The notes under the pieces were generated by a model. It did not search any database and was not told where the DNA came from. It was given only the letters and a program-made list of their open reading frames with translations. Positions 1-12,673 of a DNA stretch of 64,000 bases are shown here, piece after piece. The stretch's first letter is position 1. The number at the start of each line of letters is the position of its first letter. Made by a program: the position numbers and the translations under genes. Where the stretch lies: contig OW051469.1 in the NCBI GenBank assembly GCA_932521025.1, positions 8,568,398 through 8,632,397 on the forward strand, given 5' to 3'. This stretch comes from Oscheius onirici. Taxonomy: Eukaryota > Nematoda > Chromadorea > Rhabditida > Rhabditidae.

Positions 1-3000
1 GACATGTCGGCATCGTCCGCCGCTCCCATCTCCTTCTCACAGAGTCTTTCCATAAGTTTCTCATTTTCCTCCTCCAGGACCTTGACCTTTTGAGCTAGGG
101 CCTTGGTCTTGAGCTTCTCTTCTGGAAATTTTAGTATAAGACGTGGCGAAAAATGTTTTGTCATGAGTCACACGCGCATTATTCCTCTCTCGCTGGAAAC
201 GACTGATCAAACAGAAAGTCCCATTTTCTCTCATAATGAGACATCGATATTGTGTCTGTTTCTCTTTAGGTGTGATACGTGAATCCGATTTACACCTCTC
301 TGTCTCTCACTCTTTCGGGCGCCAGTCTCCCTCTATCGGAACTGGTTTCTATCAATTCTCACACGACATTCCCTTACAGGTCTTTCTCCTATTTGACGGG
401 TGGTCTAGATGAAAACAAGGATAATCTCCTGACCTGTCTCTCTTTCTCTCTGTGTTACAGTTTATAGTTGATTCTCTCATAATATCTCTGTCCTTTCCCG
501 CTCGACTCTATTATCTTTCCCAGTTTATGGTTCCACCGTTTTTGTTAAAAATCAAGAATTCCAACTTCCCTCTTTATGCTGTCAGTTGGCATTAAACCGA
601 AAGTTTAATTGCCGCATCAATCGACGGGTTAAACTCTCCTAATCGCTCGAATCGATTATGTACGAGAGCCGCCGTAACCGCAATAACACGGACTGTTATT
701 TGTGTACTTTCACGTCAGCTGAGTCCTCAATTTTCTCCTAGTAAACAGAAATAGATGCGACTCTGATTTTCTTCCATTTTGTTACTGAAGTAGTCAGTTT
801 GTTTGTCCGTTATCGCTTGGTCATAGGTCAGCCGAATCGGACCACCTCTGGTGGTGGTCATTTGTCAGTCTCGAACACCATTTTTCTGTTTCTGTAAGCT
901 TATTGTCAGATTTTTGTTTTTAAAGAAGTCCGTCTCCTCGTCACGTAGCGCATACGACTATGTACCCAAACATCAAATGTAGCAACCACTCCGTGGATTC
1001 GAAATTTGGTTTTCTTTTTCTCAAAGAACTTTTGGACAACAATTTCTGTTTCATTTTAATGCAAAAAACATAGATTGATGAAATGTCAATAGAACCTTTT
1101 AGATTCTCCACGAGTCGAGTTTTTGGACCTTTCGAAAACGCTGTACAGCTCCACAATAAAACCGCGGTTTTCCACATAAAAAACACGAAAAGTTTTAAGA
1201 CAGAACGATCTTTTTAATATTTTTTTTCAATTTGATAAATTTTTTTGTTCTACTACCAAGCGCAGTGGTGGACTCTGTTTGTTTGTTGGTCCGTGACCTC
1301 GAAAGGGTCTTGATAAGCAAGCTTCTGTTAATATTATATAGTTTTTAGTTTTGAACTTCAAGTGGGAACGAGTTAGGTGGGCTTAGATTTTGTCAATAAG
1401 ATTAGTCGAAACTCAGAACTGACAAATTTTTTTTTCATCTTAATGCTGAGCTATTGTTCAACTTGGTAAAGTCCTCTATCTCGCTCGAATCAAACAGTAG
1501 CCATGCGTCTTTTTTCTCACAAGAACATCTAATAGAATTCAGTGAGTCATTCCATCAATGTGTTGTCGTGACCAAAAAATGCGCCAAACACTCGTATCTC
1601 GAGATTTTCCCCCAATTGCCCTTTTCTATTGTCTAGCTCTGTTTTCTGGTTAGGTCATTCATTTTCGTCACCAAAACAAGTGCTCCCAGACTAAACAATC
1701 TTGTCTCTTTCTTACTTTTCCCCAAAAAAGACTTCAGATTTCCAATGAGATATGAGCACCCCATGCCCCGACTGCCATACTAAAACTCTCTATAATCGCT
1801 TCACATTTAAAGGTAAGATCTAGTCGGAAGTACAGTAATCCAGAACAGGACTTCTCTATGGAATATTCTGTTTCCCCTGTGGAATGTACTGCTGTCTCCG
1901 AAGGAGAGAGACAGTCTGTTCTCATTGTCATTGCGAGGTCGTAACTACTGAACCGACGGGTCTGGCTTCTATGGGTTACAGTTTTAGGAGTTATAAGGTG
2001 AGAATCAGAGAGACAGTAACACTCTGTATTTTTCAGTCTGTGCAAGAAGGAGTCCCAGTGGCTAAAAGTGAAGGCTATCGCAACGCAGCCTTGTCCGTTA
2101 TTAGTGGTAATACGACTACCAGTGCCTCTTCGGAAATGTACGACTCTCACTCCAATTTGGTCCAATAACTCACCCCTTGATTTGATGCTGATCTGTTCTT
2201 TCTCCTGTTCCAGTGCCTTCAGCTTCGTCTCGAAGGCCTTCGAGCGTAACAATGACCGGTGATCCACCTTAATTTTCAGACATTCCCTGTATTTAATGAT
2301 GAATAAACCTTTGATGCTCCGAGAGAGTCTCGAAGGATACCAATGTGCTCCTCATAGATGACATTGTCGGTTTCGAGAAGTTTGATGTACTCGTCTTGGG
2401 CGAACAGGGCTTCTGAAACAGAAAGAGATTATCTGTCTGTCTGACTCTCAGACTCTCAATCTCTCTCAGTCCCACCTTTCATCTTCTCCACATCATCCAA
2501 CATACTCTCCTTCTGATCCTCTAGAAAAACCACCAGTTCCTCAGCCTCATCCAACTCTCCACTGACACCCTCGATCAGACTCCTCATCTCGTCTACCTTC
2601 CTCTCCAGATCAATGTTCAAAACACCAGTCGCATCAACTTCAGCCGTGAGCTTGGTATTCTTCTCCCTCAGTTTGTCCAGGTGATCACGAAGCCGGCCAT
2701 TCTGTTCTACCTCCCACTCTCTGGTGCTCCTCAGAGTTTCTATCTCGGTCGTGAAGCGATTACTCTGAAGAAGTTTGTGTGAAAGCAAAAGTTTGAATAT
2801 TTACCTGGTTGATATGTTCTTCATTTAATCCGGCCAAGGTTTCTTCAAGCTCTCTTATCCTACTGTGAGCAACGGCTCTGGCTTTGAGTGAGGAATTCTT
2901 CGTGTCACGGAGAAGACGGGAGATTTCTTGCTCGCTCTAAAGGAAATATTTCATGGTGACTTTTCGGCTATGGCAACGGAAGTTGGTTCATCGAAAATAT

Positions 3001-5205
3001 GCGAGAATGAATTGAAAGTTCCAGCCTGTTCAGACAGAAGATACCGTATACCATAACCACTTGCCTTTGTCGCGTGAACCGCAAATTTACCACTCAAATA
3101 TTTGATACTCAGTCAAAGATATGCAGCTAAATGGAGAAGTAAGCTGCGTATCTTTGACAGAGTATCAAATGTTCTTATGTTGAGTAAAGGAGCAAAATTG
3201 AGTGCATCTTTCTGTCTCTTTCCTGCCAATTTTTCAACTGTTTCGCTTAACCATTTTTCACACTGCTGCGCACCAACTCGACTCGTTTTAAACGAAAAGA
3301 AAACTTCAAACCTCATCTAGACGAGTCTGTGCTTTCGCCAGAGCTACATTTGTGTGATCCAGATCAGCCATGAGGTTCGAGTTCTCCTCTGTCAGTCTCG
3401 CTATGGTCGCATTCAGCTGATTTAGGACGGCATCGCTGAAAGAGACAGACTACTGGTGATTCAAAACTGTTCGCACTCTCCGTATTATGCTAATGAACCC
3501 TTTCCAGTCAGTCCCCGTACTCACTTTTCTGCCAAATTCATAGTTGGTGTTCCAGCCGTTGGTGGTAGATCGAATGTTACCCGTTTTCTTTCCTTCTTCC
3601 TCAATGTGACTTCCTCGTCCAGATTCTTTCCCTGTAGATGGTAATTCAATATTTAGGGTTAGGAAAAACGTACGTGGAAGCCTGAAGATGTTCCGGGGAG
3701 CATGTCATCGTCGTCGAAGCGAACAGAGGCATTTTCCGATTCGAATTGGGGATCGAGAGGTGGAGGAGAGGAACCGCCGGCTGGAAAATGGTGCGTTTAA
3801 CCATATTCTAATCAAAAACGGGTCAAAATTGAAATATCTAGTGGAAAAATGACCATCGTCAGCTATCAAAATTACCTGCTCTGGAGACGATAGCATGCCC
3901 TGGCGACAGACTCCTGGAAGCAGCTCCGGCCCTGCTATGTCCTCTGTCCATGTCTCTCTGTCTCGGCGGGAACCAGGGATCTGTCTCTGTACCGACTTCT
4001 TTCTTCCCCCGTGATTCTATCTCTTTAAACTTCTTCTGCACAATTTTCATGGCTTGCTTCTTGACATCGGCTACCTCTCCCTGCTCGCGGCACATTTCCT
4101 AAAAATGTGTTTTGAGTGAGAAAATTGTGAGTGAAAAAAAAGTAAAAATCTTTCTCAAAAAAGCAGATATCAAGTATAGCAATGTTCTGATATACATATT
4201 TTGCTAATAAAACGAAACTAGAAGCACAAGCTGAAGCGTCAAGAATAGCGCTCCTTTCACCTCGTGCCAAAAACGCGCACCCGTATGGTGAGGTCCGGAG
4301 TGATTGTTTGAGAGACTCGCGATAGTGAGATCTGCAGGTCATGAACACTATCCGGGGATTTGGCGCCGAATAGCTCTGCTGTGCATTCCGCAACTCTAGC
4401 GCTGGGGGTTCGTGGCTTGTACACCAGGGTTCTCTCGCAGTCACAACACTCGACTTTGCTTTTTTGTGTTTGATTGAAAAACTTTATGTTACTTGTCGCA
4501 ACCAACCTTCCCTATCCAAAATCATATTGACTGTGTGCATTTTATTGGTTTGCTCTATCTGGGTAGTTTGTTAGCCAAAACTTCAATACCTTGACTATTT
4601 TCGAGATTTATCTCAATGAGAACAAACTCCCAAGTCAGCTTCAAACAAAGTTTAAGATTTCGCGTTGCTCGCTTATAAAGTCTTACCTGGAGATCCAGGA
4701 TCTGTCTCTCCTTCTCCAGTATATTGTTGTTCAATTCGATGATTCTCTGATCTTTATAGAGCATTTGCTGTTGAACGCGTTCCATGTCAATGTTCTGGCT
4801 CTTCTTGTCACTCTTTGCCTCCGGCGACATTTCTTTCAGTCTCGTCTCCAGATTTTTGATCAAGATCATATGATCATTCAACTGTGTCTGTTTTTTGCTC
4901 AGCTCTTCCACAAGACTCTCGGAATTTCTCTTGGCCTCTTCCAACTCAGTTTCCAGCTCGGCCACCTTTATTTGCATCAAGGCGACGTTGTCATTCTCAT
5001 CCTCAGACTGTCCCGTCGTCCGACAAAAAGCATAGACGTCCTTCTTCAAGTTGTCATACTTTACCTTTTGCTTGAGCTTGTACGTATGGAAGGCAGATTT
5101 AAGTTCCTAAACTTTCTTGAATGAAAATGTAAACAAAATTACCCCAAGTTCTTGTTCTTTCAACGTGAGCCGTTCCGTGAAGAAGGCTATGTCCGTGGCT
5201 GCCAT
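1..5205 (-). CDS. Long coiled-coil protein, 3' end outside window
   Basis: Minus-strand gene rebuilt from eleven exons: 5205-5143, 5106-4687, 4098-3876, 3780-3674, 3631-3525, 3435-3312, 2936-2805, 2764-2476, 2412-2309, 2267-2174 and 121-1. Phases agree across every junction, giving about 594 residues before the window edge. The start is MAATDIAFFTERLTLKEQ. Residues about 20-160 and about 350 onward are heptad-rich, Glu/Lys/Leu coiled coil; between them is a less ordered stretch with PPRQRD, a GGSSPPPLD segment and an acidic DDDD run. No motor, GRIP or membrane segment is visible. The intron at 2268-2308 must end in AAG, because the nearer CAG at the end of a 22-nt intron breaks the frame. The last intron is about 2 kb. 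A centrosomal, Golgi or cytoskeletal tether would fit, but I do not recognise the family. Confidence 0.75.
3100..3170. repeat. Short inverted-repeat element in intron
   Basis: Two arms of about 29 nt, 3100-3128 and 3142-3170, are near-perfect reverse complements around a 13-nt loop. The arms contain GATACTCAGTCAA, a word also found in the arms of the inverted-repeat element at 36034-36130, suggesting one family. It lies inside an intron of the coiled-coil gene. Confidence 0.65.
4255..4460. repeat. Dispersed repeat, copy A (copy B at 7700-7850)
   Basis: Intronic copy in the coiled-coil gene. It shares the GCGCACCCGTA, GGTGAGGTCCGGAGTG and AGTCACAA blocks with 7700-7850 in the same order. The spacing between blocks differs, so indels separate the copies. 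Confidence 0.45.
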
Positions 5206-7699
5206 CTCGTCTAATGGAGCCTAATGTACATACAAGTGTTGAGGTAGGAGCGAAGAAACTTCTAAAACTAGACTTTTATTAGTTTGGTGAGTAGGACGAA
5301 AAGTAATTAAGAGGACTTTAGTTACAGTTAAAAAATATGATTCGTAACTAGAACAAGAGTACTAGCAGGAGAAATGGAGTATTGCAAGTTTTATAAACTT
5401 CGTAGACAGAATACTGGAGAAATGCACTGAAAGAAAAGCCGATAGAAATGAAGTTCTCAGTATTGAACTTTCGGAAACAGGAGTTTGAGTAGCACATGTC
5501 TTCTGAACTGGACAAGTCTTAGAACCTTCTGGCGGAATCTGATTATAAAATAATTCGGGACAGAAGACAAGAAGATTGTCGTCGTTCTGTTACTTTACAT
5601 GGAGATACGAATAAAAGGACATGCGAGATCGAACTGGAAAAAGTTCATGCTCAAATTCCCCAAAAAATGACGGGAAAATGCTGATCCGTGTGAAACGTGT
5701 TGGTGTTCCGGCACGCCGATCAGGACACAACCTTCTGCAACTGGCCGCACCTACGACGCGGCAATTCCAAGCAGGACCCAATGCTTGCACTTTCCGCTCC
5801 TCTCCCCTCGCTTTTCTCTTATCGACTGATCTCTCGCTCTTGACCGAATGTGGAAATGGGGTGCGGTAAACGGTAGAGAAAAATATTTGGGAAATTCTAA
5901 AATTTGGTAGGGTTTAAAAGCTACCGTTTCTGTTAAACATGAAGAGTCAGTAACTTTCCTCTGGAAAATGTTGAAAAAGTTGAATTTTAAATTGACCCAC
6001 TTTTAAAAGATTTTGATCTACCTGAAAACTTATTTGCTTTGATCGTGGCCAAGTTTTTCCCCGCTCACATCATCCCACGCCATTTCCCCGTCTCTCTCTC
6101 GGCTCCCCCGACAGTCAGGTATTCAAAGTTTCACATCACTTGTTCAACTTAATCAGGTGAAAGGCTTCCTTTAACGAGGCTGAGGTTTTTTGAGGTTTCT
6201 ATTCCTTTGGGAGAAGGCATCAAAACTTTTCAGGCATCCGGGATCCATCATCGTGATTGTGATAGAGACAGAGGGACCGAGTGAAAATGAGACAGAAAGG
6301 CTCAGTTTGTTCTATGACCACGACTCGTAGTGCCTGGACTTGATCCCTTAGACATACACTCTCCCCCTCTGTGCACTCAGCGGCTGTTCTTTGTCTTTTC
6401 TGGATGTTTCCAATTAATTTCTTTCCTTCTCTCTTTTCCCTTCCCACGTGGGTAAATATTCAATATCTCACGGTCGGGATGATTCAACAGAGCTCAACCA
6501 TGTGGATTAGACTGACTAGTCATACTAGTAGTTTGGTGGAAATGTCTCTCATATTTCGAGTGAGAACGAGCACCTTCTCCCGAAACACCATCATTGTTTA
6601 CTCCCATCAAGAGAGAACACGTGCGCTTTGCCTCCGCGCATTCTCTCATGAACTCTTGTCTTTTCAAGTTTATGTTGGGTTCATTATTCTGTGAACCAGT
6701 CTATGGAATAGAGCAATTTCCGAGCACAATTGCTGAACAGATTTATGCTCTGTCTCTCTCATTCTCGTTATCCAGACTCCCCGGTCTGTTTTAATATGGG
6801 ACCAACCCGATTGTCCAGATACAGTAACCTCTCAGTACAGAGACTATATATTTAATATTTAGCCAGCCTGTTTTGCTCGAAATTGTACTCACAAAAAGAT
6901 ACAATTATTTTTGTAGTTTTTGTTCTCTGGAAATTGCATAAAATGTAGTGAAAACATTGCATGACTACTTCTCCCTGCGAAGAAGACTACAGTTCCCTGT
7001 TGTTTGATTTCCATGTCTAATCCTGCCAATCTTGCCTCCTCGCTTAATCCCCGAGCCATTTGAAAAAGAAAAGTAAATAGGTGTCTTGATTCATAGATCC
7101 AGAAGGCTTTTTCTAGACTGTGCCTCAAAATATCCAGGGGGAGAAAAGTGTTCGTCTAGGCCAGCTGCCTCCGTGTGGGTGTCTTTGTGCTCTCTCGCCG
7201 TCAAATTCCCGGATTACACTAGTTTGAAAGAAAAACCAAAGGACCAGAGCCCTTCCAGGTGCATCTGGTTTAAAGCTATCACCCTCTATCTCCCTGTCCC
7301 TGTCCCTGTCCCTGTCCCTCTGCCTCTAGAGCCTCAAACTTTCTATTTTCCCACCATTTCATTCACAAATCTCTACGAAATCACCTAAGAGACTTCCCCG
7401 GTGTTCTCACCGGTCCGGACGTATGTTTGCCATTGGTGTAACAATAAGAAGGCGGACTTGTGGCATCCCTATTGATTGCTAAATTAAACCGTCCTTCCGA
7501 GCACCTCTCCTCATAGCTTCCGTTTTTAGGCCATCGGGCTCAATAAGCTTCCATCCGTCTTCCTTTGTATTGCGAAGCGTTTGCGCGCACAACGTCATTA
7601 TCGAGCAAAAACCTCTCGTTTTGTCTTTTTTAGTCTTTCCGTTTTTAGTTTGAACTCCCTTGTTAAGTGGCAAAGGCGAGCCAAACGTTTCTTCAGAAA

Positions 7700-7850
7700 A
7701 AAGGGCGCACCCGTAATTTCTAGGCAACCATGATAGAGATGATTATATAAGCAAATAGCGTTTTCAGGGATTTCGGTGAGGTCCGGAGTGGCTGGGTTAT
7801 CGTTCAAATCCTTCCCAGTCACAATCAACTTGACTTCGCCTTTTTGTTTT
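7700..7850. repeat. Dispersed repeat, copy B (copy A at 4255-4460)
   Basis: Shares GGTGAGGTCCGGAGTG and a downstream block CAGTCACAA...ACTT.GC.TTTTTGT with 4255-4460, which lies in an intron of the coiled-coil gene. Both also begin near a GCGCACCCGTA word. The two copies are diverged and of different length. No coding capacity is visible. They are probably remnants of a non-autonomous element. Confidence 0.45.
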
Positions 7851-8194
7851 ATCTCTTTTGATAATCTGCCATTTCTGGGTTGCTTTTTGGTACCATAATA
7901 TACATTTTTTATTTAACAGACAAAACCCCTACATTTCCACTTGAAATTTTAGCCGTTTACCAAACGAACAAACTGCGTACTTTGCGTACGAAATAACAGG
8001 GAAATTTTGAACAAAATGGTGCGCAATTTCGCGTAACAAAAACGCGCAACAAGTCTGTTTGGCTGCAGCTATAGCACCCTTAACTTCTTTGGGTGTTCGA
8101 AACTTTCCTCTATTTCTGTCCCGGTCACTTTTATGGTTCTGGTGTTCCCCTTCCGAACACGTTTACTCACTGACTCATAGAAAACACTGTTTTC

Positions 8195-8196
8195 AG
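8195..8196 (+). promoter_or_regulatory. Candidate trans-splice acceptor for USP mRNA
   Basis: TGTTTTCAG ends 30 nt before the chosen ATG at 8227, with no upstream coding exon. This fits spliced-leader addition, but an intron in the 5' UTR would look the same. Confidence 0.4.
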
Positions 8197-8226
8197 TTGT
8201 GTATGCGTGGGAGCTGCCGCTGACCC

Positions 8227-11200
8227 ATGCGACGACAAGAACCGCTCAGCCGGCTCAGCAGCTCTGCCACTTCTATCCGCTCATCCAACTATAGTACCCT
8301 TCCTAGGAGCACCGGACCCAGGTAGCTGACATTTCTCTACTTTATGGTCATCACGAAAGTTTACAGCCTCAGCAGTTACCGTGTTCACAATTATGTTCCA
8401 CAGTCTAGACTAAATTCCTCGAGTAGTCAGTCCGCTAGCAGTAGTGATGGTTCGTTTCGGATTATTTTGGCTAACTTTTTTTTTAGGAGCATTCGTTCGT
8501 TCAACTAGTATTTCTACGAGTAGTGGGGGTTTGACTAGGTCTACTTCGACTTCCTTTACACGACCATATCAGAGGTGAGTTACTGTCCCTCTGTCCCTCT
8601 GTCTGTCTCTTTGTCTAACCGATTTTTTTCTTCAGTCCGGCCAACCTAAGAACAGCCGCAGCACAGTCAAACCAACCACCAACCCATATTTCATCTGGAC
8701 ATCTCTCAGCGACTGTCTACAGCACAGCCACTCTTCCTCGGAATACTCTTCCTTCAATCAATGGAAGCTCAAGTATGTCTCTGTTTTGAACATAAAATAA
8801 TATGAATTTAGTTTTGACGCGACCATCAGCTCGTTCTCAGAACCCGTCAACAAGCCCTCCTACAGCTACGAGCAGAAGCCGATCCAGTTCGGCTCTCGGC
8901 AGCTATCGGTCCATTAATGTGGCTCAATTGAATAAGCAGGCAGCTGAGAGAGCGGAGAGAGATGAAAAGGACAAGCAGTATTCGGACTGGCTCGAGAGGG
9001 AACGGATGCGCGAGCAGGAAAATCCTCCTGTAGCTCCAGTCACAGATTTCCGGAAGGCTGCAGGTAGGCCATATTCTGCTATTGTATGAATGAATTTTTA
9101 GGTCAACCCAGTCAAGGATACTCTCAGTTTGTTCGGTCTGTTCACAGCCGGGCAGAGACGGCTAGTATTCCAGAACCACCACCGCCTCCTCCAGCCAAGT
9201 ACAGTGCGACTCCGTACAAACCGGTGGCTACTGTAAGTCCAGAGAGACAGATGGACAGACATACTGAACAATTCAGGTCTCCCCTTATGCAGAGCGAGAA
9301 CGCGCCTCTCTGGCTGTCAGTCCCGGCTTCACCGGTCTTCGGAACATCGGAAATACTTGCTTCATGAATGCGACTCTCCAAATGTTGGTGAACAATGTCG
9401 AGCTGAGAACCTATTTCGGCGATCACCACTACAAGCACGACATTAATCCGAGCAATCCTCTTGGCTTCAAGGCGCGGGTTTTTGTAATTTTCAGCTGACT
9501 GGAAGTTTTCAGGGCCGACTTGCCGACGCCTTTGCCGACTTTATGAAGCAGATGTGGGATGGGCAGCATCGGGCCATTGAGCCGGTCAAGATCAAGGAGC
9601 TTGTTGCTGAAAAAGCCCCTCAGTTTGCTAACTTTGCTCAGCATGATGCTCACGAATTCCTTTCTTTCCTACTGGATGGTCTTCATGAGGATCTGAACAG
9701 GGTCCGATCGAAGCCCTATACCGAAATGGTCGAGAGTGACGGTCGTCCGGATCTTGACGTAAGAACTGGGAAAATTTGGCTACAAGATCAGTTTCAGGTC
9801 TCAACAGAAGCATGGCGAAACCACACACTGAGAAATGATTCGATTTTTGTGGATCTCTTCCATGGACAATTGAAATCAAGACTTCAATGTCCTCGCTGTG
9901 ACCGGGTCTCCATCACCTTCGATCCTTTCGTGTATCTGCCAGTTCCGTTCCCCAAACTGAAGAAGACAACTACCATTCATTTCTGGCCACTGGATCCGAA
10001 CTTAAAGCCTGTCAAGGTAGGCTTAGAGAATTTAAAGAGACTTGTATTCGCCAAAATGACAGAAAGTTGTGCACCGGGCTGGTCCCAGTAAGGCGCATTT
10101 TCAGGTGAGTCAAGAAAACTTGGCGATTATTTTGAATATATGCACTTCTCAGCCTATGTTCAAAATAGGTTCCATTTTTTCCGATAATGAGTCTTGTCCC
10201 TAAAATGCACCTTACTGGCACCGATTCGGTCAAAACTGGCGCAGGCCCGATGAACAAACCTGACAGAGTTCAGGAATAGTGGTATAACTTCAATCAAAAC
10301 AATCAATCAAAACAAAAAACAATCAAAAGTTCAAGAGTTTGAGAGAATAATTTCAGATCAATGTCGCGTACGTCAATGACGGAAACGTACAGGATCTCTT
10401 AGACGCCTTGTCTGACCTCGTTCATGTTCCCACCAAGGAATTAAGACTGATTGAAGCCTTCAGTCACAGGATCCAAAAAGTATACAAGGGAACAGACTCG
10501 ATGAATGACATCTGCTCTGGAGATGTTCTCTTTGTGTAAGATAGTCCTGTGTTTTTATCAAGTTTCTGCAATTCCAGATTCCAAGTTCATTCATCAGCAG
10601 ACTGTCATGAAGAAGTTGTGGAACTGTTGGTTCTTCAGCGAAATCTCTATCCGCCCACATTGCGATATTCGTGCAATCACTGCGGACGGAATAATGCCAG
10701 TCTTCAGGCCTGTGAGGCTTGCTACAATGCGTACTACTGTAATGAGTGAGTGGGGACAGATAGACAGAGGACAGAGAGACAACGAGACAGAGAGACAGAG
10801 AATCTTCCAGAGAATGTCAGCTGGCTGCTTGGAACACTGGGGGACATCGGGAAGAATGTAGCAAACGCGTACCAGCAGAGAATCTGGGACAGCCTTTTAT
10901 GGTCTCACTGCCCAGAAGCCAATTGACCTACCAGCAGTTGATCCGGGTCATTGAACCGAGATGCAGGTGAGTATAGTTGGACGTCGAGTTAAAAATCTCG
11001 ACTCGATTTCGATTCGAGTGGAGTCGGGTCGAAACAAGTCGGGTTGAGTCTAGTTAAGTTGAGTTGAATCGAGTCGCGTCGAGTTGAGTCGAATCGAGTC
11101 GAGCTGATTCGAGTTGGGTTGAGTTGAGTCGAGTTAAGCCGAGTCGAGTCGAATCGAGTTGAGTTGAGTTGTGTTGAGTCGAGTCGAGTCGAGTCCCGAA

Positions 11201-12673
11201 TGGTTTCCGAAATCGACTCACAATCAGGGTCGAGTCGCTCAGGTGTACTAGTGAATAGGAGTGAATAGTTCAAAACAGGGCATACAGCTGCCGTAAACGA
11301 AACAAAAAACGCCTTTCCAGGTACTCTGTCGACATTTTTCAAGCTCCTCAAGGTCGATCAGAAGGCCAGTTTGAGAGCTCTCCGGAACCTACGCCTCCAC
11401 CAGTACCGGACCGCTTACGACGCTCCAAATCTCCCTCTCCGGCTCCGCAGAACGGCTCTAAAAGACAGGCCGTGATTCCGGAACGAAGAAAGAAGACGGA
11501 ACAGAGTCTGTTCCAGTTGAGGAAGCTGAAAGAACAGATTCAAGTTGTTGGAGAGCCGATTGTGGAGACAGGTTAGATTCCAGTTGAGTCTACCAAATTT
11601 TGTGTTAAGGAAGTCCACTGGATCTGCCGACTAACTCTCTCCTCACTGTGAACTGGATAAACGTAAAGAATGGAAAACCTTTCGTTACTGTCGATAACCG
11701 ACGCGAGATTGACATTGATCAGGCTAGATCAGAGAAACTTGGAGGAAAGGACGGTATCTCTGGAGGAGAACCGAGACTTCAAGACATGCTGGTAGGATTT
11801 TGATAAGGCTTCTGAAGACTCCTATTTCAGAGTATGTTTGCCGAGACAGAGAGGCTGAAAGCGGAAGAATCTTGGTACTGTAACAAATGCAAGGATCACG
11901 TGGAAGCTACGAAGAAGCTGGAACTGTACCGGCTGCCTCCAGTGCTAATTGTTCAGTTGAAGAGATTTGTCTACACAGGTAAGGGAGAAGAGAGACAGTA
12001 TCGAACAACCGAGAAATTTTTGTGTGAACGAAAACAGCCACCAAAATGGTTTCCTAGTGCTAGAATATGCCTAAAAACGATAAATTATATTTGCAAAAAC
12101 CAAAGAACTGCAAAAACATCGATAGGGATTAAACCCTGCTCGCTCAGGTAACGCCTGAAGCCCTAAAAACTACACTATGCGGACGCGGCGGCTATTAAAA
12201 AAATCGACCCAGTCGGTCCGTGTCGCGGTCCGCGGGCTGTGACTGAGAGACAGAGAGACAGTATCAAACAACATTTTTTAGCAACCTACAACACAATGCA
12301 CCGTCGAAGCAAAGACGAACGTCGAGTAGACTACCCACTGGAAGGACTGAACATGGCTCCCTATCTCGCCACAACCGCTCCAGACGGTCAAGAGAGTATT
12401 TACGATCTGACAGGGGTTGTTTGTCACTCTGGAAGCAGCTATTTTGGACATTACATCAGTACCGGGCGTCTGGCCGACTTTGACTCGAGGAAGACCCTCG
12501 TGGAATGGAGGACCTTTGACGATAGTGTCGTCAGTCGGGCCGTTGATGCCGCCGCTCAGAACAACAATGCCTATCTTCTCTTCTACAAACAGCGTGGCAA
12601 GACAACATCCGCCGTTTTTAGAAAACACTATTCCTGTGATCCGACGGCCGTCGAGCCGCCTCCGTGTCTTTGA
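8227..12673 (+). CDS. Ubiquitin-specific protease with MYND insert (USP19-like)
   Basis: Deubiquitinase (cysteine protease of the USP family). Sixteen exons with consistent phases encode 975 residues: 8227-8321, 8367-8449, 8487-8574, 8636-8772, 8812-9063, 9102-9232, 9277-9477, 9513-9758, 9798-10016, 10357-10535, 10578-10745, 10811-10966, 11321-11571, 11610-11791, 11831-11978, 12282-12673. The N-terminal ~290 residues are Ser/Arg/Thr-rich and look disordered. The Cys box is [16 protein letters not shown], followed by a [12 protein letters not shown] box; the His box reads [10 protein letters not shown] and the domain closes with AYLLFYKQR. Between the two halves sits a full MYND finger starting [17 protein letters not shown]. 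An internal MYND is typical of USP19, but no CS domains and no C-terminal membrane helix are seen. The last intron but two ends in AAG (11609). Without the USP19 flanking domains, orthology is uncertain. Confidence 0.88.
10983..11215. repeat. Degenerate GAGTC/GAGTT minisatellite in USP intron
   Basis: About 230 bp of imperfect pentanucleotide repeats (GAGTC, GAGTT, GAATC) fill most of the intron between exons 12 and 13 of the USP gene. It has no coding role. Confidence 0.85.
12122..12190 (-). pseudogene. tRNA-like sequence inside USP intron
   Basis: Read on the minus strand, it has a D-arm-like TAGTGTAGTTTTTA, a hairpin TCAGG-CGTTA-CCTGA where the anticodon arm would be, and a box-B-like GGGTTTAATCCC. 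The arms do not fold into a standard cloverleaf, so it is at best a tRNA-derived SINE or pseudogene. Confidence 0.25.

Larger units (their letters stand above)
5206..8226. other. Intergenic region, no convincing gene
   Basis: Three kilobases between the divergently transcribed coiled-coil gene and the USP gene. Open frames here lack splice context and protein-like composition. It holds a short CCCTGT hexamer run near 7290-7322 and one copy of a repeat shared with 4255-4460 (see the repeat at 7700-7850). An AP-1-like TGACTCA lies at 8171-8177. It probably contains promoters for both flanking genes. Confidence 0.5.

Noticed and set aside
2287-2308. 22-nt intron ending in CAG in the coiled-coil gene
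   Set aside because: It leads to a stop codon soon after; a 41-nt intron ending in AAG keeps the frame.
8344-8449. Alternative USP start at ATG 8344
   Set aside because: A start at 8227 with a 45-nt intron (8322-8366) gives a longer Ser/Arg-rich N-terminus with correct phase; 8344 falls inside that intron.
10989-11351. 120-residue minus-strand frame rich in Asp-Ser-Thr-Arg
   Set aside because: It is a translation of the GAGTC minisatellite.
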